In this document: positions 1 through 7,065 of the stretch, one piece after another
How the letters are laid out: each line of letters starts with the position of its first letter
Position numbering within the stretch: the first letter of the stretch is position 1
NCBI GenBank assembly: GCA_050260255.1
Contig: JBLNBW010000213.1
Location: 1-13,816 of the forward strand
Length of the DNA: 13,816 nucleotides
Source of the DNA: JAQGMV01 sp050260255
Lineage (GTDB): Bacteria > Pseudomonadota > Gammaproteobacteria > Burkholderiales > SG8-41
Direction of reading: 5' to 3'
Position numbers and translations under genes: made by a program
Notes under the pieces: model-generated
Told to the model about the DNA's origin: nothing
The model's database searches: none
What the model saw: only the letters and a program-made list of their open reading frames with translations

Positions 1-21
1 ATCGGATGACGAACAAAAGTA

Positions 22-60
22 AAAGCCCGCACAGGACGTTAGCGCGTCGTGGCGGGCTTT
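22..60. terminator. Possible intrinsic terminator, direction uncertain
   Basis: A perfect 9-bp stem (AAAGCCCGC at 22-30 with GCGGGCTTT at 52-60) encloses a 21-nt loop that can form a short inner stem (GACG 35-38 with CGTC 45-48). On the plus strand it ends in TTT; on the minus strand the stem is followed by TTTTAC and TTTTG. Either direction is possible, and any gene it terminates lies outside the window. Confidence 0.4.
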
Positions 61-319
61 ATGGCAAAGGTGATGGGAACTACCTTTGTCACCTGCAGCT
101 TGCTTTGGCAAAGCGGCCCAAGGGTAACACCGACGGGGGCTGTAGGCAACCGAATGTTCCCTCAACCTCTATGAGGGCCTTTATATGGTTGCTCTTGCGC
201 CGAAGGCCGTCTTTGTTCGCGCATATGTTCGCCGCCGCCTCGGGCGGATCGAGCATGTGTGCCAGCACTGGCGGTCATGGCCGCATCAACTGTCGTTTGG
301 CTTTTAGTTGATGTGGGGG

Positions 320-350
320 CGATGCCGGTGCTCGCAAGAGCCCGGCATCG
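320..350. other. Strong hairpin upstream of the DUF2188 gene
   Basis: CGATGCCGG (320-328) pairs perfectly with CCGGCATCG (342-350). A single bulged T (329) is followed by a 4-bp inner stem (330-333 with 338-341) capped by a GCAA tetraloop. Only CTT follows on the plus strand, so this is a weak terminator at best. It lies 40 bases before the start of the next gene and may instead be a leader structure. Confidence 0.5.
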
Positions 351-390
351 CTTGTCGCGATGACAGCCTGCCCTTGACGGAGACCGCAAC

Positions 391-618
391 ATGCCTGATA
401 GCAAACGCATCCACGTTGTAAAGCAAGGTGACGACTGGGCGCTAAAGCGTGAAGGTGCCGGGCGCGCATCCGCGCTGTTCGACACAAAAGCTGAAGCCGT
501 CCAATCGGGCGCTGACCGGGCTCGTGCCGAGAAGGGACAACTGATCGTCCACAAAGAGACGGGCGCGATCCAGGAAGAACGGACGTATCGCAAGGATCCG
601 TTCCCGCCGCCGGGATAG
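391..618 (+). CDS. DUF2188 family small protein
   Basis: This 75-residue soluble protein matches the DUF2188 pattern. An N-terminal HVV strand is followed by a GDDWALKREG segment resembling the family's GGWAVK motif, then a D-T-K-A-E-A helix start, an A-R-A-E-K-G-Q-L-I-V-H-K segment and the family-typical ending DPFPPPG. DUF2188 proteins have no established biochemical role and are frequent in accessory DNA. The start is supported by GGAG at 379-382, eight bases before ATG. The gene stands alone, is followed by a terminator-like hairpin and converges on the small minus-strand gene at 712-948. There are no membrane segments or catalytic motifs. Family assignment is fairly sure; function is unknown. 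Confidence 0.88.
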   Translation: MPDSKRIHVVKQGDDWALKREGAGRASALFDTKAEAVQSGADRARAEKGQLIVHKETGAIQEERTYRKDPFPPPG

Positions 619-628
619 GTGTCCTTTG

Positions 629-674
629 CCGGCCCGGCTTGCGCACTACGTGACGCGAACCGGGCCGGGCTTTT
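629..674 (+). terminator. Intrinsic terminator after the DUF2188 gene
   Basis: CCGGCCCGG at 629-637 pairs with CCGGGCCGG at 660-668 (9 bp, loop of about 22 nt) and is followed by GCTTTTAC. It begins ten bases after the stop codon. The minus-strand side lacks a T run, so it mainly serves the plus strand. A 12-bp perfect palindrome (ACGCCGCGGCGT, 682-693) lies just beyond it, between the two convergent genes. Confidence 0.65.
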
Positions 675-711
675 ACTTCATACGCCGCGGCGTGAACCCG
701 CTTCGCCTTTT

Positions 712-948
712 TTAAGCGACAACGCGCAACGCCTTCGCCGCTGCGCGGGCCGCGGCGTCATACTGATTTTCCAGCACGCGCACGCGTTCCTGTAGATCGC
801 ACACGCTCGCGGTGATTAGCGCGCGGTCAAAATCCGTCGCACCTGCGCAGTATTCGGCGAGCAGTCGAAGCTGAACACCTATCTTGCCGAGTTCCTCAGA
901 GACATCATCGATGACGCTGCTGCTATGCTGTGCGGTAGCTTTTGCCAT
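712..948 (-). CDS. Small hypothetical protein, 78 residues
   Basis: I do not recognise this protein. It is predicted to be mainly helical and soluble: a serine-rich N-terminus (about 1-12), a helix containing VSEELGKIGVQLRLLAEYC (about 16-34), then a long heptad-like stretch with L-Q-E-R-V-R-V-L-E-N-Q (about 52-62) that could form a coiled coil, and an alanine-rich tail. The ATG at 946-948 has a good Shine-Dalgarno sequence on the minus strand (AAAGGGG, plus coordinates 958-964) at suitable spacing, which is the main reason to call it. It converges on the DUF2188 gene, and its upstream region (about 990-1070) can fold extensively. A small accessory or regulatory protein is plausible, but nothing visible fixes a function. 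Confidence 0.6.
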   Translation of the reverse strand: MAKATAQHSSSVIDDVSEELGKIGVQLRLLAEYCAGATDFDRALITASVCDLQERVRVLENQYDAAARAAAKALRVVA

Positions 949-1112
949 TGCAGTGATCCCCTTTACTGCGTTGGTGAAAGTTAGGGGCGATTCGTGCCGT
1001 AAACACGGATCGTCCCGCTTGCCTGCACATCGCGCGCAGGCGAACGCCCACCGTAGACCCGCGCGGGACGCGGCGCAAGGTGCATTTCGTATTGCCCAGC
1101 GAGTGGAAAAAT

Positions 1113-1134
1113 CGGTGCTAGCCCGGTGCTAGCC
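1113..1134. repeat. Tandem 11-bp direct repeat
   Basis: CGGTGCTAGCC occurs twice in perfect tandem (1113-1123 and 1124-1134). It lies a few bases beyond the terminator of tRNA-Arg, and its GCTAGC core recurs in an arm of that terminator (1152-1157). It may be a replication-slippage duplication or the trace of a recombination event next to the tRNA. Confidence 0.85.
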
Positions 1135-1146
1135 CGCACAAATGAG

Positions 1147-1172
1147 AAAGGGCTAGCTTTCGCTAACCCTTT
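1147..1172 (-). terminator. Intrinsic terminator of tRNA-Arg
   Basis: On the minus strand AAAGGGTTAGC pairs with GCTAGCCCTTT around a GAAA tetraloop (plus coordinates 1162-1172 and 1147-1157). The single imperfect pair becomes G-U on the minus-strand RNA but C-A on the plus strand, so the hairpin is designed for minus-strand transcription. It starts eight bases beyond the tRNA CCA end, and the T-rich TTTCTCATTTG follows. Confidence 0.7.
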
Positions 1173-1179
1173 GATTTAG

Positions 1180-1256
1180 TGGCGCGCCCGGCAGGATTTG
1201 AACCCACGACCCCCTGGTTCGTAGCCAGGTACTCTATCCAACTGAGCTACGGGCGC
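1180..1256 (-). tRNA. tRNA-Arg(ACG)
   Basis: The minus strand gives a complete 77-nt cloverleaf. The acceptor arm GCGCCCG pairs with CGGGCGC, followed by discriminator G and an encoded CCA. The D-arm contains AGCTCAGTTGGATAGAG, the anticodon stem CCTGG/CCAGG holds loop CTACGAA, and the T-arm contains GTGGGTTCAAATCC. The anticodon is ACG, read as ICG after A34 deamination and decoding CGU, CGC and CGA. It has its own promoter and terminator. Confidence 0.97.
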
Positions 1257-1261
1257 TCCGA

Positions 1262-1297
1262 GCGCGGCATTATAACAGAGTGTTCCGCGCTTTCGAA
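1262..1297 (-). promoter_or_regulatory. Promoter of tRNA-Arg
   Basis: The minus strand carries a perfect TATAAT (plus coordinates 1269-1274), followed by a GC-rich discriminator (GCCGCGC) typical of stringently controlled stable-RNA promoters. This would place the transcription start a few bases before the mature tRNA 5' end. The -35 region is poor (TTCGAA at 17-bp spacing). A 7-bp inverted repeat (AGCGCGG 1261-1267, CCGCGCT 1285-1291) flanks the -10 element. Confidence 0.55.
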
Positions 1298-1446
1298 GCT
1301 GGCTATGCAGATTTCGCGGCAGTAAGGTTGGGGAAAGAACTCTTGCCGTATTCTGCGTCCGCCCGGGCCCGCGACGGAACCAAGAGGCTGCGGTGCGGGT
1401 CCCTCCCCTGCGGTCCTCGGGCGCGAAGCAACCATACGAGACAGAA

Positions 1447-2129
<683 letters not shown>

Positions 2130-2133
<4 letters not shown>

Positions 2134-3605
2134 GCGTCGGGACCGCAACCTCGGGGCGCAGCCTGCGCGCGCACCTGCTTTGGTGGCTCGTGCCGCCGGT
2201 GGTCGGCGTGATCGTCATCAGTTCCATCGCGTCGTACACGCTTGCGCTGAAATTCGCCACGGCTGCGTACGATACGGGGCTGTTCGATGCCGCCCGCTCC
2301 CTCGCACAGCAGATCCAATTCACCCCGGAAGGCACAGCCGAGCTCAACCTGCCGCGCGCGGCTACCGAGATTCTCGTATCGGATCCTTACGACCATATCT
2401 ACTACCGCGTGGTGACCCACGGAAATGCGACCGTCGCGGGCCGCAGCGATCTGCCGTTGCCGGCGGAGCCGATCACACGCGCGGAACCGGTCCGTTTCTA
2501 CGATGCCAGCGTCGCCGGTGAGCCTGTGCGCGTGGGCGCATATGCGGTGTTCGGCGACAGCGAGCACGCGGACGCCACGGTGCTGTTCGCGGAAACGTTG
2601 GTGAAGCGCACGCGCCTGTCGCGCAACCTCCTCGTCACGACGCTGCTCCCGTTGATTTCGCTTGCGCTCGTAGTCGTCGCCGGAGTGGGGCTCGCTGTGA
2701 GACGAGCGCTTACCCCGCTGCAACGCCTGGCGCGAGACGTATCGGATCGCGACTGGAATAACCTGAGCGGAATCGGCAGCAGCGGCGTACCGGACGAGGT
2801 CCGGCCTTTGACCGACGCATTCGACGGTCTGATGCACAGGCTCGCCGCCGCCCTCACCGCGCAACAGCGCTTCATCTCGGAGGCCGCGCATCAACTGCGA
2901 ACGCCGATGGCCGGCCTCACTTCTCAAACGGAGCGCGCGCTGCTCGCCAACGATATCAACACGATCAAGCCGGCGCTCGCGCAGCTCTTGGTGTCCGCGC
3001 GCCGCGTGACCCGCCTCGTGAATCAGCTGCTTACCCTCGCGCGTGCCGAGCCTGGCAGCGGCGCCGAGCGCGAGTTCGTCCCGGTGGATTTGGCCGCACT
3101 GGTGCAGCAGACGTGCATGGAGTGGGTACCCGAAGCGTTGCACAAGCACGTCGACTTGGGGTATGCAGGGCCGTCGAAGCCGGTGACGATCGAAGGCGAC
3201 GAACTGCTGCTCACCGAAATGCTGAACAATTTGATCGACAACGCGCTGCGCTACGGAGCAAGCCGCGGCGGAACCATCACCGTGCGCCTTACCGAGGCCC
3301 CGGTTGTGGAGGTTTCCGTTGAAGACGATGGCCCCGGCATACCGCAGGCAGAACGCGGGCGCGTGTTCGAGCGATTTCATCGTGTTCCGGGCAGTGAGCC
3401 GGGCGGATGCGGCCTGGGTCTTGCCATCGTGAGGGAAATCGCGCGGGCTCATCATGCCGATGTGTACGTCGACGTTCCGGAAGGAGGCCGCGGCACTGCA
3501 TTCCGAGTGCGTTTCGGGCAGGACGGCGCATCGAAATCCACCCGCGGTGCACCTCGCGCGGCAGGCATGCCGCACTCAGAAGAGCATGTGCCGCTGAACT
3601 CGTAA
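2130..3605 (+). CDS. TctE-type sensor histidine kinase
   Basis: A 491-residue inner-membrane kinase starting at GTG 2130, which overlaps the regulator's TGA; GGTGAG at 2118-2123 is a well-placed ribosome site. Membrane segments at about 16-40 and 167-190 bracket a periplasmic region of about 125 residues resembling the 2CSK_N sensor domain of TctE/QseC-like kinases. A HAMP-like linker (about 190-240) follows, then the dimerisation helix with phosphoacceptor H254 in EAAHQLRTP. The ATPase domain has an N-box (NNLIDNALRYG, 366-376), G1 DDGPGIP (399-405) and G2 GCGLGLAI (426-433). A poorly conserved tail of about 25 residues ends it. Its partner is the regulator upstream; its position suggests it senses an envelope or cation signal controlling arn. 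The sensor domain is not obviously PmrB-like. Ligand unknown. Confidence 0.93.
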
Positions 3606-3803
3606 AGTCCGGGCAGCTGCCTGCCGGGGCCCGCGAGCATCAGTTGTCATTAGAGCAGCGGCAGCTTTTTCGCCGGTGCTTGACGAGAATCTGGAATTGG
3701 CGCCCCGATTACCGGTGAGACGACCACTCCTCCTGACCGAGCAGCCGCCCTTCCCCGTCTCGTTCCACCCATTACATCGCCGTATGCGCGAAACGGTCCG
3801 GGC

Positions 3804-3813
3804 ATATTAAAAT
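3804..3813 (+). promoter_or_regulatory. arnT: Candidate -10 region of the arn operon
   Basis: ATATTAAAAT at 3804-3813 is the only AT-rich element in the 273-base gap before arnT and contains TATTAA and TAAAAT. No acceptable -35 hexamer lies 16-18 bases upstream, which would fit an activator-dependent promoter. A TTGACG at 3680-3685 has no -10 partner. I found no CTTAAT-type direct repeats (PmrA box) in the gap. Confidence 0.35.
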
Positions 3814-3849
3814 CGCGGACCAGATGCGCTGGGATTCCCAATAACCGCG

Positions 3850-3876
3850 CTGTCCGCTCGGCAGGTACGCGGACAG
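3850..3876 (+). promoter_or_regulatory. Hairpin just before the arnT start codon
   Basis: CTGTCCGC (3850-3857) pairs perfectly with GCGGACAG (3869-3876) around an 11-nt loop, and the stem ends two bases before the ATG at 3879. The only purine-rich candidate ribosome sites are GGACAG, inside the 3' arm, and AGG in the loop (3863-3865). Formed in mRNA, the structure would hide the initiation region of the first arn gene. Confidence 0.6.
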
Positions 3877-3878
3877 AA

Positions 3879-5564
3879 ATGGATAACGTCTTGCCCGCTG
3901 AAAGTCCGCTCACGCGCCGCGCCGCGCTGCTCGTGCTCATCGTGTTCGCCGTCCTGTGGTTCGGCAACCTCGACTACCGTAAGCTCGTGCGCCCGGACGA
4001 AGGGCGGTACTCCGAGATCCCGCGGGAAATGGCTGTCACGGGCGACTGGCTCACACCGCGCTTGAACGGTATCAAATACTTCGAGAAGCCGCCGCTGCAG
4101 TACTGGGCGACGGCGGCTGCGTACGACGCATTCGGCGAGCATGAATGGACGGTGCGCCTGTGGCCCGCTCTCACTGGTTTCGCGGGCGTGCTTCTCGTAT
4201 GCCTCATTGGCACCGCCGTGTTCGGCCCGGCCGCGGGCTTGTATTCGGGGGTGGTGGCCGCGACCAGCATGGGATACATGTTCGTCGCGCACATCGCTAC
4301 GCTCGACATGGGGTTCACGCTATTCATGACGCTGGCAATGGCCGGAATGCTCTTGGGGCTGTCGGAAACGACCCCCGCCGGACACCGGCCGCGATGGATA
4401 TACGCGGCGTGGATCGGCATGGCGCTTGCCGTCCTGAGCAAGGGCCTGGCCGGCATCGTGCTTCCGCTCTTCGTCGCAGGTCTCTATATTGTTCTTCACC
4501 GCGATTTCACGCTCATCAAGCGCCTGCGACCCGTGTCCGGCGGCCTCCTGTTCCTCGCCATCGCGGCGCCTTGGTTCATTGCCGTGTCGGTAGCCAATCC
4601 GGAATTTCCGTCCTTCTTCTTCATCCACGAGCATTTCGCGCGTTTTCTCACGAAGGTCCACAAGCGTGCAGCGCCGTGGTGGTATTTCCTCCCGATACTG
4701 GTGCTGGGCATCCTGCCCTGGCTGCTCGCTATGCTGCAATCGTTCGCAGCCGTATGGCGCAGGAACGCAGCAGGGCGTTTCCATGAGGCGCGGTTTCTCG
4801 CGCTCTGGGTCGTAGCCATCTTCCTGTTCTTTTCGGCCTCGAGCTCCAAGCTCCCCTCGTACATCCTGCCGATTTTTCCCGCGCTCGCCCTGCTGATAGG
4901 CATGCATCTCGCGACGGCGCAGAGCGCGAAGCTGCGTTGGGATATAGCTCTTTATTTCGTGGTTGGCCTTGCGCTCACCATACTCGCACCACAAGCGCAA
5001 CGTTTTGCGCCGGGCGGAGAAGACCTTCCGCTTTTCGCCGCGTACGTCCCGTGGCTTCGCGGTGCTGGTGCCATCATCATGCTCGGCGCCGCCGCGGCCT
5101 GGCTGCTCTCCCCGCCGCGACGCACCGCCGCCGTCCTTGCCATCGGTTTTTCCGCGCTCGTTGCCGAGCAGGCGCTCATGATGGGTCACGAAGAGCTTGC
5201 TCCCCGCTCCTCGTTTCATGCGATGGCCCAGGAGGTGCGGCCCTACCTGCGGCCCGACGTGCCCTTCTACAGCGTCGGCACGTATGAGCAGACCCTGCCG
5301 TTCTATCTCAAGCGCACGGTGACGCTCGTTGCGTTCGCGGATGAAATGGCCTACGGTCTAAAGCAGGAGCCGCAGCTCTGGCTGCCGGATATCCCGTCCT
5401 TCGAGCACGCATGGCGTAAAGAGCCCTATGCTCTCGCCATCATGCCGCCCCGAATATATGAGCAGCTGGCCGCAGGCGGGCTGCCGATGCGCGAGGTGGC
5501 GCGCAATCGCCGCCATGTCGTCGCGACGACGATTCCGCCTGCCGCCGGCGGAGGACCACGATGA
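3879..5564 (+). CDS. arnT: ArnT: 4-amino-4-deoxy-L-arabinose lipid A transferase
   Basis: A 561-residue inner-membrane glycosyltransferase (GT83, PMT-like; the E. coli protein is about 550 residues). It takes L-Ara4N from undecaprenyl phosphate and adds it to lipid A phosphates on the periplasmic side, lowering cationic-peptide binding. About a dozen hydrophobic segments are visible. The first periplasmic loop has the family signature: VRPDEGRYSEIPREM with D40-E41 (catalytic acid region), GDWLTPRLNGIKYFEKPPLQYW (about 55-76), with the EKPP motif at 69-72. A later SSSKLPSYILPIFPALALL segment matches the ArnT SxxKLPxYILP region. The C-terminal third is a soluble periplasmic domain. It is the first gene of the operon and overlaps the next by ATGA. 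The start has only a weak ribosome site within a hairpin. Identity is secure from motifs plus context. Confidence 0.93.
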   Translation: MDNVLPAESPLTRRAALLVLIVFAVLWFGNLDYRKLVRPDEGRYSEIPREMAVTGDWLTPRLNGIKYFEKPPLQYWATAAAYDAFGEHEWTVRLWPALTGFAGVLLVCLIGTAVFGPAAGLYSGVVAATSMGYMFVAHIATLDMGFTLFMTLAMAGMLLGLSETTPAGHRPRWIYAAWIGMALAVLSKGLAGIVLPLFVAGLYIVLHRDFTLIKRLRPVSGGLLFLAIAAPWFIAVSVANPEFPSFFFIHEHFARFLTKVHKRAAPWWYFLPILVLGILPWLLAMLQSFAAVWRRNAAGRFHEARFLALWVVAIFLFFSASSSKLPSYILPIFPALALLIGMHLATAQSAKLRWDIALYFVVGLALTILAPQAQRFAPGGEDLPLFAAYVPWLRGAGAIIMLGAAAAWLLSPPRRTAAVLAIGFSALVAEQALMMGHEELAPRSSFHAMAQEVRPYLRPDVPFYSVGTYEQTLPFYLKRTVTLVAFADEMAYGLKQEPQLWLPDIPSFEHAWRKEPYALAIMPPRIYEQLAAGGLPMREVARNRRHVVATTIPPAAGGGPR

Positions 5565-5932
5565 CCGCCTTGAGCTTTTTTCTCGTGCTGTGCGGCGTGC
5601 TGCTCAACGCGGCCGCGCAGCTGCTGCTGAAGGCCGGCACCAACGCCGTAGGCGCGTTCGAGTTCACGGCGCGCAATGTTGCTCTCGTCGGTCCGAAGCT
5701 TGCGTTCGAGCCTCATATACTGGGCGGATTGCTGTGCTACGTGATCAGTGTGGTGGTGTGGATCATGGCGCTCTCCCGCGTCGAGGTGAGCATCGCGTAT
5801 CCCATGCTGTCCATCGGCTATGTGGTAAACGCGGTTGCCGCATGGTATTTGTTCGGCGAAGCGGTAACCGGCACGCGTCTCTTGGGTATCGGTTTCATCA
5901 TCGTCGGGGTCGTCATCGTCGCCCGCAGCTGA
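5561..5932 (+). CDS. Small EamA/SMR-type protein, likely Ara4N-undecaprenol flippase subunit
   Basis: A 123-residue membrane protein with four hydrophobic segments (about 3-24, 52-72, 74-97 and 103-121), the size and topology of ArnE, ArnF and EmrE-like proteins. Recognisable family features are AAAQLLLKAG in the first segment, the VSIAYPMLSIGYVVNA stretch corresponding to the ArnE VGIAYPMLS motif, and a conserved-looking FGEAVT loop (E100). In enterobacteria ArnE and ArnF together are proposed to flip L-Ara4N-undecaprenyl phosphate to the periplasm; here only one such gene is present, so it may work as a homodimer or pair with a subunit encoded elsewhere. It overlaps arnT by ATGA and precedes arnB by eight bases. 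The flippase role is inferred from context; ArnE or ArnF cannot be chosen. Confidence 0.85.
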   Translation: MTALSFFLVLCGVLLNAAAQLLLKAGTNAVGAFEFTARNVALVGPKLAFEPHILGGLLCYVISVVVWIMALSRVEVSIAYPMLSIGYVVNAVAAWYLFGEAVTGTRLLGIGFIIVGVVIVARS

Positions 5933-5940
5933 GGTGCAAT

Positions 5941-7065
5941 TTGAGTTTTCTTCCTTTCACGCGTCCTACGCTGGACGAGGAAACGATACAGGGCGTCGTC
6001 GAAGTCCTGCGCTCGGGATGGATCACGACCGGTCCTAACGTCGCCGCTCTCGAGAAGGCGCTGTCCGAGTATCTCGGCGGACGGCCGGTGAGAACGTTGA
6101 GCTCGGCCACGGCCGCTCTGGAAATCGGGCTGCAGATCTGCGGCATCGGACCCGGTGACGAAGTCATCACTCCGGCACTGAGCTTCACGGCCACGCCGAA
6201 CGTGATCACGCGCGTCGGCGCTCGTCCGGTCTTTGTCGACGTCGCGCTCGATACGCGGAACATGAACCTCGACCAGACCGAAGCAGCCATCACGCCGCGG
6301 ACCAAGGCGATCATGCCCGTTCATTTTTCCGGCTTGCCGGTCGACATGGGGCGTCTCTATGACATCGCCAAGCGGCACAGTCTCCGCGTCGTCGAAGATG
6401 CGGCCCATGCGATAGGCAGCTCGTGGCGTGGGCAGCGCATCGGAAGCTTCGGGGACATCGTGTCCTTCAGCTTCCATGCGAACAAGAACATGACGACGAT
6501 AGAGGGCGGCGCGCTCTCCGTTGCCAGTCAAGAAGACGCACGCGCGATCGAGCTTCATCGCTTTCATGGTCTGCGCCAAAGCGGTCCGGGGGAAATGGAC
6601 GTCCTCATCGCCGGCGGGAAAGGCAATCTCACCGATGTATCGGCCCGCGTAGGGTTGGGGCAACTCAAGCGCCTCGATGAGTTCAATCGCAAGCGGCGGT
6701 CCCTCGCCATGCGGTATTTCGAGCGGCTCAACACGACTCCGCCGTTCGCGCTCCCTGCGCAGGGCGACGAGGGGCACGGCTGGCACATGTTCGCGCCGTT
6801 GCTGCCTCTCGAGCAAATGAGGATAGGGCGCAAGGAGTTCATCGCCGCCATGCGGGAACGCGACATCGGCGTCGGCGTGCATTATCCGGCCATGCATCTT
6901 TTCACTTTGTATCGCAAGCTCGGATACAAAGAAGGCGACTTTCCGAATACCGAGCGCATCGGCCGCAGTACGGTCACGCTGCCGCTGTTTCCCGGAATGG
7001 AGCTGGCGGACGTGGACCGTGTGTGCGATGCTGCGGGCCACATCGTACGGGAAGCCGCGTCATGA
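5941..7065 (+). CDS. arnB: ArnB: UDP-4-amino-4-deoxy-L-arabinose aminotransferase
   Basis: A 374-residue PLP enzyme of the DegT/DnrJ/EryC1 family that transaminates UDP-Ara4O with glutamate to UDP-L-Ara4N in the cytoplasm. The start is TTG at 5941: GAGG at 5931-5934 is well placed, and the resulting N-terminus (M)SFLPFTRP matches the E. coli ArnB start MSEFLPFSRP. The long in-frame extension upstream overlaps arnT and the flippase gene and is not real. Visible motifs are SGWITTGP (25-32), SSATAAL, GDEVITPALSF, VEDAAHAIG (D153 and H156 near PLP), SFHANKN with the Schiff-base lysine K182 and TTIEGG. The C-terminal GVHYPAMHLFTLYRK and LPLFPGM are typical. It overlaps arnC by ATGA. Length and motifs make this a firm call. 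Confidence 0.95.
   Translation: MSFLPFTRPTLDEETIQGVVEVLRSGWITTGPNVAALEKALSEYLGGRPVRTLSSATAALEIGLQICGIGPGDEVITPALSFTATPNVITRVGARPVFVDVALDTRNMNLDQTEAAITPRTKAIMPVHFSGLPVDMGRLYDIAKRHSLRVVEDAAHAIGSSWRGQRIGSFGDIVSFSFHANKNMTTIEGGALSVASQEDARAIELHRFHGLRQSGPGEMDVLIAGGKGNLTDVSARVGLGQLKRLDEFNRKRRSLAMRYFERLNTTPPFALPAQGDEGHGWHMFAPLLPLEQMRIGRKEFIAAMRERDIGVGVHYPAMHLFTLYRKLGYKEGDFPNTERIGRSTVTLPLFPGMELADVDRVCDAAGHIVREAAS

Larger units (their letters stand above)
1..390. other. Gene-free, hairpin-rich stretch at the left edge
   Basis: I find no convincing gene here; open frames in this part have no family resemblance and no good ribosome binding site. It holds several inverted repeats in series: a 9-bp stem pairing 22-30 with 52-60, a 7-bp stem pairing 65-71 with 82-88, a short hairpin pairing 159-164 with 172-177, an 8-bp stem pairing 284-291 with 306-313, and a strong hairpin at 320-350. 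It could be an untranslated leader, decayed accessory DNA or an unrecognised structured RNA. The sequence alone does not decide between these. Confidence 0.5.

Noticed and set aside
6..311. Possible 101-residue gene at the left edge
   Set aside because: No ribosome site, no recognisable family, runs through several hairpins, and composition looks noncoding.
1388..1414. Direct repeat CTGCGGT (1388-1394 and 1408-1414) as an operator of the response regulator
   Set aside because: Twenty-base spacing is unlike the usual 10-11-base tandem sites of OmpR-family regulators, and the region is GC-rich enough for chance repeats.
3606..3878. PmrA-box (CTTAAT-type direct repeats) upstream of arnT
   Set aside because: Searched by eye on both strands; no convincing pair of half-sites was found.
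5428..5940. Long in-frame extension upstream of arnB (could give a 545-residue protein)
   Set aside because: It overlaps arnT and the flippase gene in another frame, has no aminotransferase character, and the TTG at 5941 with a good ribosome site gives the family N-terminus.
5818..7041. 407-codon open frame antisense to arnB
   Set aside because: Antisense shadow of a gene with clear catalytic motifs; composition is not protein-like.
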